DNA of 52,553 bases from NCBI RefSeq assembly GCF_020268605.1, contig NZ_CP084225.1, positions 1-52,553 on the forward strand. Reading direction: 5' to 3'. The position numbers and the translations under genes were made by a program. This DNA comes from Arsenophonus apicola. GTDB taxonomy: Bacteria; Pseudomonadota; Gammaproteobacteria; Enterobacterales; Enterobacteriaceae. The notes under the pieces were generated by a model. It ran no database searches. It was not told the DNA's origin and worked only from the letters and a program-made list of their open reading frames with translations. Below, in pieces: positions 16,079 to 25,226 of the stretch; position 1 is the stretch's first letter, and every line of letters starts with the position of its first letter.

Positions 16079-16113
16079 TAGCCCCACGTGAAAGCGTGGG
16101 GTTTTACTTTTTA
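16079..16113 (+). terminator. Terminator after candidate pR' (tR'-like)
   Basis: GCCCCACG, loop TGAAAG, CGTGGGG, then TTTTACTTTTT. On the plus strand it would stop unmodified late transcripts; it also lies at the 3' end of the convergent minus-strand gene. Confidence 0.8.
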
Positions 16114-16374
16114 TGCTATTTTGAAAACGGATTGATAGCCGTGATTATATGACTCAAAAGCATCTTTATGACGAACAGCGCCAGCTTGACTATCTGAAAT
16201 TTGAGTTAAAACTGAGTCGTCATAAGCTTTTTGCGCTCCAGTAAGCGCATGGTGACGACCTAATTCATAGGCGCATCCCGCACATTTATGACGACTATTT
16301 TGACCTTGATTATTAGAAAGAGATGTAAATAACTGGTTGTAGCGATGAGGCTTTTGACAAATATTCTTATTCAT
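16111..16374 (-). CDS. Conserved-looking protein with CAGCAYELG motif, 87 aa
   Basis: MNKNICQKPHRYNQLFTSLSNNQGQNSRHKCAGCAYELG then DSQAGAVRHKDAFESYNHGY. The HKCAGC cysteine pair and the RHKDAFE motif look conserved; I recall similar enterobacterial proteins of unknown function. It is transcribed against the late operon, so it is probably a moron expressed from the prophage. Confidence 0.6.
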   Translation of the reverse strand: MNKNICQKPHRYNQLFTSLSNNQGQNSRHKCAGCAYELGRHHALTGAQKAYDDSVLTQISDSQAGAVRHKDAFESYNHGYQSVFKIA

Positions 16375-16715
16375 TAAAATCAGTCCTGTATATAAACAGG
16401 GCTTTACACAGATCACCAAGTGAAATAAACTAAATGCGTGATCACATGTAAAACCTTGTCGTTTTATCTTCCGTCCCTGATAGTTGTCGCTATCAGGGAT
16501 TCCTATATATAGTATTTAGTATTCAAAACATATACTATATGTCGTTATTATATTCTTGAGCAAAAAAAGATCAACGAAAAGATCGACTTACGAAGAAACA
16601 CCCCTTGTTGATGGTGGGGCATTTCGTTTACGCCGCCGCAAAACTGTCAGTTCAAATAGCTTAAACAAGTAAGGCGGCTGTCTTCCTGTTTAATTGTTAA
16701 ACATGAGGTTAAAGT
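16375..16715. other. Intergenic region with a 10-bp stem hairpin
   Basis: No gene seen. The inverted repeat TCCCTGATAG/CTATCAGGGA (16474-16499) is perfect with a six-base loop but lacks a clear T tract. AT-rich sequence beside it may hold the promoter of the minus-strand gene. Further on are CCCC/GGGG and CCGCC/GGCGG short stems. Confidence 0.5.
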
Positions 16716-16991
16716 ATGGACGAACGTATAGAAGTATTAGAAAGTAGAATAGCTGAATTGGAAAAACAGTTCACAGAGATGAATAAGGTGAACTGCTGTA
16801 CTAAATCAGAACATGGTGTTAATGCTATTGTTCAAAACGTTTTAGATTTAACCCGAGTAAAAAAGGCTACATCCAATTTTAAAACAAATTGTAAAGTCAA
16901 TTATCAACACAGTGTCGATGCGGGATGTGTATTAAAGCTGATTTGCGTCAATCAGCTTAATATTTTTAACTACGTCTTTCATTATTGGTGA
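16716..16991 (+). CDS. Hypothetical coiled-coil protein, 91 aa
   Basis: The N-terminus (MDERIEVLESRIAELEKQF) is a strong coiled coil and the rest is unrecognised. The C-terminal 20 residues overlap the convergent minus-strand gene and look unlike the rest, so the true end may have been altered by a frameshift. Confidence 0.45.
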   Translation: MDERIEVLESRIAELEKQFTEMNKVNCCTKSEHGVNAIVQNVLDLTRVKKATSNFKTNCKVNYQHSVDAGCVLKLICVNQLNIFNYVFHYW

Positions 16992-17117
16992 GTTAATCTC
17001 TGACAGCCCATCTAACACAACTTGTCTTTTCTCATAGTCAGTTGCAATTATCGCCAATAAAACTTGCTTAATAGCTACAAGCTCGTGTGCAATGGGTTCT
17101 GGAATAGATTTATTCAT
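16932..17117 (-). CDS. Hypothetical protein, 61 aa
   Basis: MNKSIPEPIAHELVAIKQVLL and so on to KLIDANQL; helical and soluble, not recognised. Convergent with the preceding gene, upstream of the lysis cassette. Confidence 0.4.
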   Translation of the reverse strand: MNKSIPEPIAHELVAIKQVLLAIIATDYEKRQVVLDGLSEINSPIMKDVVKNIKLIDANQL

Positions 17118-17279
17118 GTTAAATTTAAATGGGTAAAATTTTTTCTCAATCATTTTTTCATTCTCTAGTTTATTAATTTAAGTATCAGCTAATTCATCAA
17201 TTAGCTGTATCGCAATCTTAGCTTAATTTAATCAAATTAACATTTATTCAAAGCAATGGAACCCTCAATAGGAGGGTAT

Positions 17280-17501
17280 ATGCGTATGTCTGAAAAATAC
17301 TCAACACCTACCGCCTACCTTTGGGGCATCATGACGACTGTTCTAGGTTTCTTTACCCTTGAGCAGTGGGTGGCAGTAATCGGTATTGTCTGCACGATAG
17401 GGACATTTTTAATCAACGTGTACTACCGCAAAAAGGAGTACAAACTTAAGGAGCGTCAATATGAAAATACCGAAAAAAATATTGATGGCAACAGGCGGTA
17501 G
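17280..17501 (+). CDS. Pinholin-type holin with dual start
   Basis: 73 aa, ATG behind AGGAGGG. Two hydrophobic segments (about residues 10-24 and 28-47), a short turn FFTLEQW and a charged C-terminus (YYRKKEYKLKERQ), in the pattern of phage 21 S (SPSQWAA ... NLYFKIKED). The start MRMSEK has two in-frame ATG codons, like the dual starts of S21 and lambda S that make holin and antiholin. A pinholin fits the SAR endolysin that follows, because small holes only depolarise the membrane. Overlaps the endolysin by 41 bases. Confidence 0.8.
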   Translation: MRMSEKYSTPTAYLWGIMTTVLGFFTLEQWVAVIGIVCTIGTFLINVYYRKKEYKLKERQYENTEKNIDGNRR

Positions 17502-17943
17502 TGCATTGCTTTTAGCGTCAAGCATGATAACCCATTTCGAAGGGCTGAGACTTAAGCCCTATTTCGATGGTGGCGGTGTGCTTTCTGTTTGTTACGGTCA
17601 CACAGGTAACGATATTCACCGTAACCGGACTTACACACAAGAAGATTGTGATAAGTGGCTTGATGACGATTTGAAGGTGGTTAAACGGTATGTTGACCCG
17701 CTGGTCAAGGTCAATATCAACACACTGACTCAAGCAGCGCTTTATTCATTTGCTTACAACGTGGGTGTGGGAAATTTTGCCAAATCGACATTACTCAAAA
17801 AGCTCAACGCTGATGACCGAAAAGGCGCTTGTGAAGAAATGAAACGCTGGGTTTATGTCGATGGCAGAAAGTGGAAAGGATTAATGACCCGTCGGGAAAT
17901 AGAGAGCGTAATATGTTATGGAGACCTTACGCATTTGGCGTAG
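17461..17943 (+). CDS. SAR endolysin (R21-like lysozyme)
   Basis: 160 aa. The N-terminal signal-arrest-release helix (about residues 9-24) is weakly hydrophobic and rich in Gly, Ala and Ser (MATGGSALLLASS). The lysozyme centre follows: E in THFEGL, D in PYFDGG, and the third catalytic position is Ser (VLSVCYGHTG) where the family usually has Thr. It degrades peptidoglycan once released from the membrane. Glycoside hydrolase 24 family, normal length, intact. Confidence 0.85.
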   Translation: MKIPKKILMATGGSALLLASSMITHFEGLRLKPYFDGGGVLSVCYGHTGNDIHRNRTYTQEDCDKWLDDDLKVVKRYVDPLVKVNINTLTQAALYSFAYNVGVGNFAKSTLLKKLNADDRKGACEEMKRWVYVDGRKWKGLMTRREIESVICYGDLTHLA

Positions 17944-18359
17944 CGATTATTGGATTGGTTTTATCACTCATTTTCACCAACAGCCGTTATCAAACCGTCA
18001 AGCAAAACTACCACACGCTAAAACAGCAATATCAAGCGCAAATTGAAGCGTTGAAATTGCAGCAGCAGAAGATAGATGCCTTGCACCAACTCGATATTGA
18101 ACACACCGAGGAACTCAATAATGCAAAAGCTCAAATTACCAAGCTCAATGATGCTGTTCGTGCTGGCACTAAGCGGTTGCGGGTCAACGCCGTGTGTCAT
18201 ACATCCAAAACCACTACCGCCAAGAGCCGATATGATGAAGCCACCCCACAATTTGGCGAAGCAGCTAGACAAGATTATTTCCGTCTCAGAGCGATGATGA
18301 TTGAGAATGAGAAGCAGACGGAATATCTACAGCAGTACATCAATACACAATGTCAATGA
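17913..18359 (+). CDS. Rz: Rz inner-membrane spanin
   Basis: 148 aa from MLWRPYAFG. One N-terminal membrane anchor (residues about 5-22) and a long periplasmic coiled coil (residues 30-85, rich in Gln, Lys and Leu). It fuses inner and outer membranes together with Rz1. Its start overlaps the endolysin end by 31 bases, and Rz1 lies inside it in the +1 frame. Confidence 0.85.
   Translation: MLWRPYAFGVAIIGLVLSLIFTNSRYQTVKQNYHTLKQQYQAQIEALKLQQQKIDALHQLDIEHTEELNNAKAQITKLNDAVRAGTKRLRVNAVCHTSKTTTAKSRYDEATPQFGEAARQDYFRLRAMMIENEKQTEYLQQYINTQCQ
18121..18297 (+). CDS. Rz1: Rz1 outer-membrane lipoprotein spanin
   Basis: 58 aa, wholly inside Rz in another frame. Lipobox LALSGC (Cys at residue 19) after a hydrophobic signal, then a proline-rich stretch (CVIHPKPLPPRADMMKPP). 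This is the classical nested Rz/Rz1 arrangement. Confidence 0.85.
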   Translation: MQKLKLPSSMMLFVLALSGCGSTPCVIHPKPLPPRADMMKPPHNLAKQLDKIISVSER

Positions 18360-18443
18360 ATCGGTCATTGGCAGGTTCAAATCTTAACAATTCTAGCGCA
18401 ACGAAAGCGCATCTAAATACTCCACCGAACCTGACTTTATAGA

Positions 18444-18518
18444 AATGAGCCTTTGAGGGTGTCAGCAGAGCTGGCGAGCCTCGGTGGGCTGGCATTCCTA
18501 TTTCGTCAAAGGTTCATT
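18444..18518 (+). ncRNA. Structured leader before antirepressor gene
   Basis: Outer arms AATGAGCCTTTGA and TCAAAGGTTCATT pair over 13 bases with one mismatch. An inner stem GTGTCAGC/GCTGGCAT and a small AGCC/GGCT hairpin sit inside. There is no T tract, so it is not a plain terminator. It ends 22 bases before the antirepressor ATG and could control its translation. Confidence 0.5.
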
Positions 18519-18539
18519 TTATAAAGAAGGTAATACGTT

Positions 18540-19127
18540 ATGTCTAAAACATTAGTATTTAAAAACATTGAAGTTATGCCATTTGATAATAGGGATGGAA
18601 AAATCTGGTTTACTTCTACATCGCTAGCATCCCTACTCGAATATGCAGACGTTAAGTCAGTGAGTAAGATTTATAGCAGAAACAAAGATGAGTTTACTGA
18701 TGAGATGTCTCAGGTGGTCAAAATGACCACCTGCGATAAATCAAAGGGTTACGATAATTGGGAAACGGAAGTTAGGATATTTTCTTTACGTGGCGCTCAT
18801 CTAATCGGAATGTTATCTAAAACCAAAGTTGCTAAAGCACTGCGTAAGTGGTTACTGGATTTAGCGGAAAAAGAAAGCCACCCAGCAAATCTTGCTCTGT
18901 TAGATATGGAAGGATTGAAATCATTAACGATTGGCGAAATGCAAAACAGGTTGGTTGCTGCAAATAAATGGTCGTTTGACAATTTTGGTAGAAAGGGAAG
19001 CGACTTAATGAACCTACGTAAGCGTCATCTGAATAAGATACGTAAAGCAGAAAAAACAATTATGGCACTTTCTCAATTAAGACTACCAGGATTTGATGAT
19101 ACGCCAAATGGAGAAAGTCAAGCATGA
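18540..19127 (+). CDS. BRO-N-type phage antirepressor
   Basis: 195 aa. Residues 1-115 match a BRO-N/P22AR-like fold: VFKNIEVMPFDNRDGKIWFTSTSLASLL, VRIFSLRGAHLIGMLSKT and AKALRKWLLDLAEKE. The C-terminal half is helical and basic (RLVAANKW ... RKRHLNKIRKAEK). Such proteins inactivate phage repressors. Located at the lysis/packaging boundary, just before a short accessory gene. Intact. Confidence 0.8.
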   Translation: MSKTLVFKNIEVMPFDNRDGKIWFTSTSLASLLEYADVKSVSKIYSRNKDEFTDEMSQVVKMTTCDKSKGYDNWETEVRIFSLRGAHLIGMLSKTKVAKALRKWLLDLAEKESHPANLALLDMEGLKSLTIGEMQNRLVAANKWSFDNFGRKGSDLMNLRKRHLNKIRKAEKTIMALSQLRLPGFDDTPNGESQA

Positions 19128-19326
19128 CTCCTGAACAATTCATTGAGACGAATGTCAAGGCCGAGTTAATGAAGCTTGGTTTTCTCTATCTGTAGCCAGT
19201 TTAGCAACAAATGAAGCTATTAGATACTATCGACAATCTAAATCAACACAACGCGGTAAAATGATGGCCAACTGTCTTGATGTAGCTAAACAGTGGGTGG
19301 GAAGAAATTCAGTAAAACAGTGGTAG
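19124..19326 (+). pseudogene. Small phage protein downstream of antirepressor, frameshifted
   Basis: Starts MTPEQFIETNVKAELMKLGF, then after a shift near 19185 reads SVASLATNEAIRYYRQSKSTQRGK and ends AKQWVGRNSVKQW. Its ATG overlaps the antirepressor stop. I recall similar small genes following antirepressors in enterobacterial prophages; function unknown. Confidence 0.55.
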
Positions 19327-19372
19327 ATTTGTGATGAACCTCTTCAAAGTAAGAATAGTTATGATTGGTTTA

Positions 19373-19582
19373 TTATTGTTTCTGTCTAGATGGGCTAGCG
19401 CAATAACCGTGACCTTCAGGACAAAGAAAGCACTTATGTTTCTTATGATATAATTTTAAACATTCAGCGTTATTTGTACCTTCAGTAGGATAATCGATTA
19501 TTGGCTCTTGGGTTACAGCAAAAAAAAGGACTAATGCTTAAAAACCAATCGAAATAATCAATGCATTGGATAATGATTTCAT
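19373..19582 (-). pseudogene. Small cysteine-rich exported protein with in-frame stop
   Basis: 70 codons in one frame with a single TAA at codon 15, inside an N-terminal hydrophobic segment (MKSLSNALIISIGF, stop, ALVLFFAVTQEP). The C-terminus is Cys/His-rich (ECLKLYHKKHKCFLCPEGHGYC). Unrecognised; convergent with the late genes, so possibly a moron. Confidence 0.45.
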
Positions 19583-19838
19583 GTTTTATCCCCAGAAGAA
19601 AATGAATATTATTACTAATAATATCTCTTTAATTTAACATTTAAATAACTTTTTTGTAAAATAATAAAAATTCTATAAAAGTGAAATTATCAGCATTTTA
19701 TGTAAGTTTATTCGATGTGCTGTCTCAAATATTCCTGATGTTACACAAATCAAACCAGCATAATATTCTTATTGGCATTCATTAAATACACTGATCATAT
19801 TGTGAAATTTTTTAAATTAAAACAAACAAGGTAAAGAT

Positions 19839-20351
19839 ATGGCACTCACAGACAAGCAGGAAGCATTTTGTCGCGAGTACCTGATTGATTTGAATGCGAC
19901 TCAGGCAGCAATTAGAGCCGGGTACAGTGAAAAAACAGCAAAAGATATCGCATGCCAAAACTTAGCAAAACTCAACATTCAAAAACGCATACAAACCCTC
20001 ATGGAAGAACGTAAGAATCGCATTGAGGTTAATGCTGACTACGTGCTTAAGCGGCTGGTTGAGATCGACCAAATGGATGTACTCGATATTCTGACCGATT
20101 CTGGCGATTTAAGACCGATCAAAGATTGGCCTAAAGTTTGGCGGACAACATTAAGCGGTTTAGATATTGCAGCCATACGAGTTGATGGTGCAGAAGCATT
20201 GCTCAAAAAAGTAAAGTGGCCAGATAAAGTTAAAAACCTTGAGTTACTTGGCAAGCATGTCTCAGTACAGGCTTTTAGAGAACAAGTAAAAAATGAGCAT
20301 GATGTGGTCGGAACGTTATCTAATCTTATGGACGAACTTTCACAAAAATAA
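19839..20351 (+). CDS. terS: Terminase small subunit
   Basis: 170 aa. LTDKQEAFCREYLIDLNATQAAIRAGYSEKTAKDIACQNL is the Terminase_2 signature with its DNA-binding helix-turn-helix. It recognises cos/pac DNA and hands it to the large subunit. The AT-rich 256 bases upstream carry no gene and could hold the packaging site, but I see no clear cos repeat. Intact. Confidence 0.9.
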   Translation: MALTDKQEAFCREYLIDLNATQAAIRAGYSEKTAKDIACQNLAKLNIQKRIQTLMEERKNRIEVNADYVLKRLVEIDQMDVLDILTDSGDLRPIKDWPKVWRTTLSGLDIAAIRVDGAEALLKKVKWPDKVKNLELLGKHVSVQAFREQVKNEHDVVGTLSNLMDELSQK

Positions 20352-20353
20352 CT

Positions 20354-21826
20354 ATGAAGCCACAACATTTAGCTTTATTGCGCGATAAGCTTTGGCGACT
20401 AAATCATCTTTATTGGATAACGGATAAAACCGGAAAACCAATTCGATTTGACATGACCCCTGAGCAGTTATTCTATTTTGAAGGAATGCATACCAGAAAT
20501 ATCATTCTAAAGGCGCGTCAGCTAGGGTTTACGACTGAAGTGTGTATTATTCAGCTTGATGCGGCGTTATTTGAATCTGCCAGGTGTGCATTAATTGCGC
20601 ATACTCTTAATGATGCTAGGCGATTATTCAGAGAAAAAACCAAATACGCTTATGAGCGACTACCGGCTGAAATAAAAGCGGCTAACCCAGCCAGTAATGA
20701 TTCAGCGGGTGAGCTGGTATTCCATAAAGGGGGTTCACTTTACATTAGTACTTCATTTCGCGGTGGTACATTGCGTTATCTGCATGTTTCTGAATTTGGC
20801 AAGATTTGTGCAAAATATCCTGATAAGGCACGTGAAATTGTAACTGGTGCTTTTGAAGCGGTATCCAATGATTGCTTTGTCACTATAGAAAGCACGGGCG
20901 AGGGAAGATCTGGTTACTTTTATGATTATTGTCAGTCTGCTGAAAAAGCACAACTTCAAGTAAAAAACTTTCACAGCTCGATTGGAAATTCTTTTTTCTT
21001 CCCATGGTGGGAAAACAATAATTATGCAATTGATCCGGTTGAGCCCATTCCAAAGCGGCTAATTGATTATTTCACTGAGCTGTCCGGCAAACATGGCATT
21101 TGGTTAACCGACAAACAGAAAGCCTGGTATTACGCAAAAGAGAAAACGCTTGGTGATGATATGAAGCGGGAATATCCCTCACTTCCCGCTGAAGCTTTCC
21201 AACAATCAGTAGAAGGCGCCTACTATGCCAGGCAGTTTCGTTATCTTTATCAAAATAAACGCATTGGGACATTGCCTAATAACAGCCATTTGCCAGTACA
21301 TACATATTGGGATATTGGGGTAGGTGATTCAACGTCAATATGGTTTGTACGTGAAGTGGGAAATGAATTTCATATTATTGATCATTACTCAAATAGTGGT
21401 GAAGGGTTGCGGCATTACATGAAGATACTGAAAGATAAAGGCTATACCTACGCCAGTCACAATGCACCTCATGATATTGATAATCGTGAATTTGGTTCTG
21501 ACGCAAAATCCAGGCGTGAAATTGCCAGAGAAGGCTATGAGATTGATGGGCAGAAATATGCAATACGATTTGATGTAGTGCCAAAACTTTCCATTGATGA
21601 AGGGATTGAGGCGGTACGTGAAATATTGCCAAATTGTGTATTTGATGAACATCGATGTGCCGATGGAGTTGCTCATTTAGAAGCTTATCGCAAAGAGTGG
21701 GATGACAAGCTGGGTTGCTGGAAAGATAAACCCTACATGATTTTACGTCACATGATGCTGATGCATTTCGATATTTTGCGATTAGCCGAAAAAATAAACA
21801 GCGTCCCGCCTTTGAGATTAATTTAG
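20354..21826 (+). CDS. terL: Terminase large subunit
   Basis: 490 aa. The ATPase has a Walker A-like KARQLGFTT, Walker B-like LHVSEFG and coupling motif ESTGEGRSG. The nuclease domain begins at HTYWDIGVGDSTSIWF and includes HNAPHDIDNREFGSD with acidic metal ligands. It cuts and pumps concatemeric DNA into proheads. Intact and of normal length, which contrasts with the broken portal downstream. Confidence 0.9.
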   Translation: MKPQHLALLRDKLWRLNHLYWITDKTGKPIRFDMTPEQLFYFEGMHTRNIILKARQLGFTTEVCIIQLDAALFESARCALIAHTLNDARRLFREKTKYAYERLPAEIKAANPASNDSAGELVFHKGGSLYISTSFRGGTLRYLHVSEFGKICAKYPDKAREIVTGAFEAVSNDCFVTIESTGEGRSGYFYDYCQSAEKAQLQVKNFHSSIGNSFFFPWWENNNYAIDPVEPIPKRLIDYFTELSGKHGIWLTDKQKAWYYAKEKTLGDDMKREYPSLPAEAFQQSVEGAYYARQFRYLYQNKRIGTLPNNSHLPVHTYWDIGVGDSTSIWFVREVGNEFHIIDHYSNSGEGLRHYMKILKDKGYTYASHNAPHDIDNREFGSDAKSRREIAREGYEIDGQKYAIRFDVVPKLSIDEGIEAVREILPNCVFDEHRCADGVAHLEAYRKEWDDKLGCWKDKPYMILRHMMLMHFDILRLAEKINSVPPLRLI

Positions 21827-21839
21827 GAACCACATTCTA

Positions 21840-23208
21840 ATGAGTATGTCTAGTGTTGATTTTACCCGTCCTGAATATAAATTGTTTGTGTTGCAATGGG
21901 CATTAGTTCGGACAGTTTGTAAAGGGATGATTCAGTAAAAACTATCTGCCGATATTAGAAGAATCGAATAAAGAACGCAAAAGGAAACGTAATAGCGATT
22001 ATCAAGATCGTGCGGTGTTTTATCCGATAACCGGTCATACCCGTAATGGGATGATAGGAATGGCTTTTAAAAAAAGATCCGCTGGTTGAGATTGATGAAA
22101 GACTGGCTTATCTGAAAGAGGATGCTGATGGAGCGGGTTCAAGTCTTTATCAGTTAGCCCAATCGTCATTGGAATCCGTCTTGGAAGTGGGACGACATGG
22201 CTTATATGTCGATTATAATAACGAGTCAAAGCAAGTCTATTTTTTTCAATACAAAGCCGAAGATATTATCAACTGGCGAATGCAACGCATTAATGGTCGT
22301 AATCGCTTAACTCTGGTGGTATTACGTGAAACAGTAGAAGAACAAGACGGTTTTGGATTCAAGGATACCATTCAATATCGTGTTCTGGCTATTGAAAAGG
22401 GAAATTTATCTGTCGCGTTTATCGAAAACCTGCAGGAAACAGTGTTTACCAAATAGATGTTGAATATATCCCTGATCGCGGTGGCTCAGGTGCTTGGGAG
22501 GAGATCCTGTTTACCTTTATAGGTGCTCAAAATAATGATCACACTATTGATGAAGCGCCGTTACTTGGACTCGCCAAAATCAATTTGGGTCATTATCGAA
22601 ATTCCGCCGATTATGAAGATTCGGTTTTTTCTGTGGTCAGGTGCAACCCTATATTAGCGGCTTGAAAGATGAATGGCGTGACTGGTTAGAGAAAAAGGGT
22701 ATATTAGTCGGCTCCCGCTCACCCATTTTGTTACCTGAGCAAGGTTCCTGTGGTTACATTCAAGCACAGCCTAACATGCTAGCGAAAGAAGCGATGGACA
22801 GTAAGCGTGATTATATGGTGGGGTTGGGCGCTCAATTAGTTTCTGCTGATAATAAAGTGAAAACCGTTATTCAATCAGTGGGTGAATTAAGTGCACAAAC
22901 ATCTGTCCTGAGTATCTGTTGCGCGAATGTCTCAGAAGGTTTAACTAAAGGGTTAAAGTGGTGCGCTGAATATGCGGGTGCTGAACCTGATAAATGCGTA
23001 TTTGAAATTAATAGGGACTTGGTCAATCACATTGCCGATAGCACGATGATACGTGAGATAGTGTCAGCCTGGCAATCTAGCGCCATTCGTCAATCTGACC
23101 TGGTGCGTAACTTGCAAAAAATTTGACATTATCAATCCGGCTGATGAGGTTGATGTGGTGGTGGATGAACTCAATAATCAGCAACCCACTATGATAGGTG
23201 AGCGATGA
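21840..23208 (+). pseudogene. Portal protein (DUF4055-type), multiple frameshifts
   Basis: Joined frames give about 455 aa: DFTRPEYKLFVLQW, YLPILEESNKERKRK, FYPITGHTRNGMIG, FKKDPLVEIDERLAYL, LEVGRHGLYVDY, YIPDRGGSGAWEEI, YRNSADYEDS, QVQPYISGLKDEW and so on to DVVVDELNNQQP. This fits the DUF4055 portal-like proteins next to terminase in lambdoid siphophages. At least five frame changes (near 21935, 22065, 22445, 22630 and 23125). Without a portal no capsid can be filled, so this lesion alone is lethal to the phage. Confidence 0.8.
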
Positions 23209-24328
23209 GAACGGTGAATGAGCGCCTGATGGATGAATTACTTGCTCACTCGCTGTTTTCTGGTCGTTATGCTAGTGGGGTTGCTAAAAAGATGGTTAAC
23301 ACCCTGAATGCATTTGACGCTCAGCTCAGTGCATCCTTAATTGTGGCACTGGATGATGCCAATATCGATGCTGATAGTTTTACTGTCAGGCGATTAGAAT
23401 CTTTGCTCGCCAGTGTTAAGGCTATTAATAAAAATGCGGTAGCCAACGCGTTTTCCTTTTAAAGGGCGAGATGAAGGCGCATGCACAATATGAGGTAGAT
23501 TATTATCCCGCTTTATTTGATTTTCTAATGCCAGAGGTTGTTCTTCGTCAATATCCATTGATGAGTCTCACCACAGATATGCTTTATGCAGCGGTGATGG
23601 CGCGCCCATTGCAGGGAAAACTGTTATCTGAGTGGGCTGAGGGTCTGGAAAAAGACCGCATGACGCGCATTAATAATACCGTTCGCAATGGGTATTTGAA
23701 TGGCGATAGCGCTGTAGAAATGGGTCGTAAAATACGTGGTAATGTCAAGCAAGGCTATAAAGACGGTGCACTACAAATCAGTCGGGCAAATGCAACCAGT
23801 ATTGCCAAAACCGCAATTAATCACCTACAAGCCACCGCCCGAAATCAGTTTGCAGAGGCTAATAAAAAACTCCTTGAGGGTAAGCAGTGGTTATCGACGC
23901 TGGACAACAAAACCTCTCATGCCTGTATTGTTCGCGATCGATTGAAATATACCCTTGAAAGTAAGCCAATCGGCCATAAAGTGCCCTATTTGCAAGGACC
24001 AGGAAAAATTCACTGGAATTGTCGTTCGACTGAAACATTGATCACTAAATCATGGCGTCAATTGGGAATTGATGTTGATGAAATGGACGAAAACACTCGG
24101 GCCTCGATGGATGGACAAACACCAGCCGAGACAACCTTTCTTCAATGGATACAACGACAATCCGCTTGGCGACAAAAGCAGGTATTTGGTGAAGTACGCT
24201 ACCGGCTAATGAAAGAGGGTGGCATGCATCCGGCCCAGTTTTATAGCGATAAAGGTGAGTTTATTACTTTGGCACAATTACGAAAGATAGATGGACAGGC
24301 ATTTAAAGAAGCTGGGATGGGAATTTAA
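23205..24328 (+). pseudogene. Minor head/head morphogenesis protein (SPP1 gp7-like), one frameshift
   Basis: An 85-codon frame and a 285-codon frame join across one indel at about 23460 (FSF stop to KGEMKAHAQYEVDYY). The C-terminal part carries KTAINHLQATARNQF, TLDNKTSHACIVRD and GPGKIHWNCRST, the typical motifs of phage head morphogenesis proteins. The first frame overlaps the portal stop. A single base correction would restore about 374 aa. Confidence 0.8.
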
Positions 24329-24346
24329 CCAGTATACATAGCAATC

Positions 24347-24370
24347 AAGGTCACTTCGGTGGCCTTTTTT
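24347..24370 (+). terminator. Intrinsic terminator after head gene
   Basis: Stem AAGGTCAC/GTGGCCTT with a stable TTCG loop and a T run. Confidence 0.9.
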
Positions 24371-24443
24371 GTTTGCTAAATTCGGCCTAGGGCTGAGGTA
24401 ATTTAACGCGCAAGGCGCATAGATAAAATCCCAAGGGGACATA

Positions 24444-25214
24444 ATGAGCATTTTAAACATCGGTAGCAACTATCATTCATCAGTAGAAGACCCGAATGGT
24501 GGTGGCGGGGCTAGCGGCACAGCAATCACACCGGAAGTTCAGGCTATTATTGATAAGCAGATTAATGAGCAGGTGACAGGACTAAAGGCAAAAAATAGTG
24601 AATTACTCGGTTTGCTCAAAAAGCAAACTGATAATTTAAAGCGCTTTGAAGGAATCGATCCTGAACAGGTCAAAGGCATTTTGCAACGTTTTGACAATGA
24701 TGAAGAAGCGAAGTTGATTGCCGAAGGCAAGATTGACGAGGTTATCAATAAGCGCACGGAACGATTGCGCCATGATGTAGAAAAAAAACTACAATCTGAG
24801 AAGCGACGGGCGGAAAAGGCAGAAGAATTTGCCAATAAATTCCGCAGTCGGGTTTTAGGCGATGAAATTCGTGCAGCTGCAAGTCAATCCGGCGCGTTAG
24901 CCAGTGCTCAGGAAGATTTAATATTACGTGCCAAGGGCATATTTAAAATCAATGACGAAGGTCAGGCCGTCGCTGTTGATGAGGAAAACAATCCGATTAT
25001 GGGTAAAGATGGCCGTACACCTTTAACCCCCGCTGAGTGGATTGATTCGCTAAAAGAAAGTGCCCCCCATTTATTTCCTTCTGCATCCGGTACAGGTTCA
25101 GGGGATAGTAAGTCAGGGGGCGCACATTTTAAACGTTCTCAGATGTCTTCATCTGATAAGGCCGCATATATCCGGCGATTCGGTCGTGAAGCTTATCTGG
25201 GATTACCAAAGTAA
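24444..25214 (+). CDS. Capsid scaffolding protein
   Basis: 256 aa. Residues 30-140 are a charged, helical, coiled-coil-rich region (AIIDKQINEQVTGLKAKNSELLGLL ... VEKKLQSEKRRAEKAEEFANKF), the C-terminus is Gly/Ser-rich then ends SSSDKAAYIRRFGREAYLGLPK. The composition and the position directly before the coat gene fit a scaffold. Intact. Confidence 0.75.
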   Translation: MSILNIGSNYHSSVEDPNGGGGASGTAITPEVQAIIDKQINEQVTGLKAKNSELLGLLKKQTDNLKRFEGIDPEQVKGILQRFDNDEEAKLIAEGKIDEVINKRTERLRHDVEKKLQSEKRRAEKAEEFANKFRSRVLGDEIRAAASQSGALASAQEDLILRAKGIFKINDEGQAVAVDEENNPIMGKDGRTPLTPAEWIDSLKESAPHLFPSASGTGSGDSKSGGAHFKRSQMSSSDKAAYIRRFGREAYLGLPK

Positions 25215-25226
25215 GGAATTAATATA

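Noticed and set aside
16474..16499. Perfect 10-bp stem as an intrinsic terminator
   Set aside because: No T tract on either strand, so it is listed only as a hairpin of unknown role.
18360..18440. Possible tRNA because of GGTTCAAATC, a T-loop-like string
   Set aside because: No acceptor, D or anticodon arms can be drawn around it.
19583..19838. cos site upstream of terS
   Set aside because: AT-rich and plausible by position, but no cos-like dyad or R-site repeats could be recognised.
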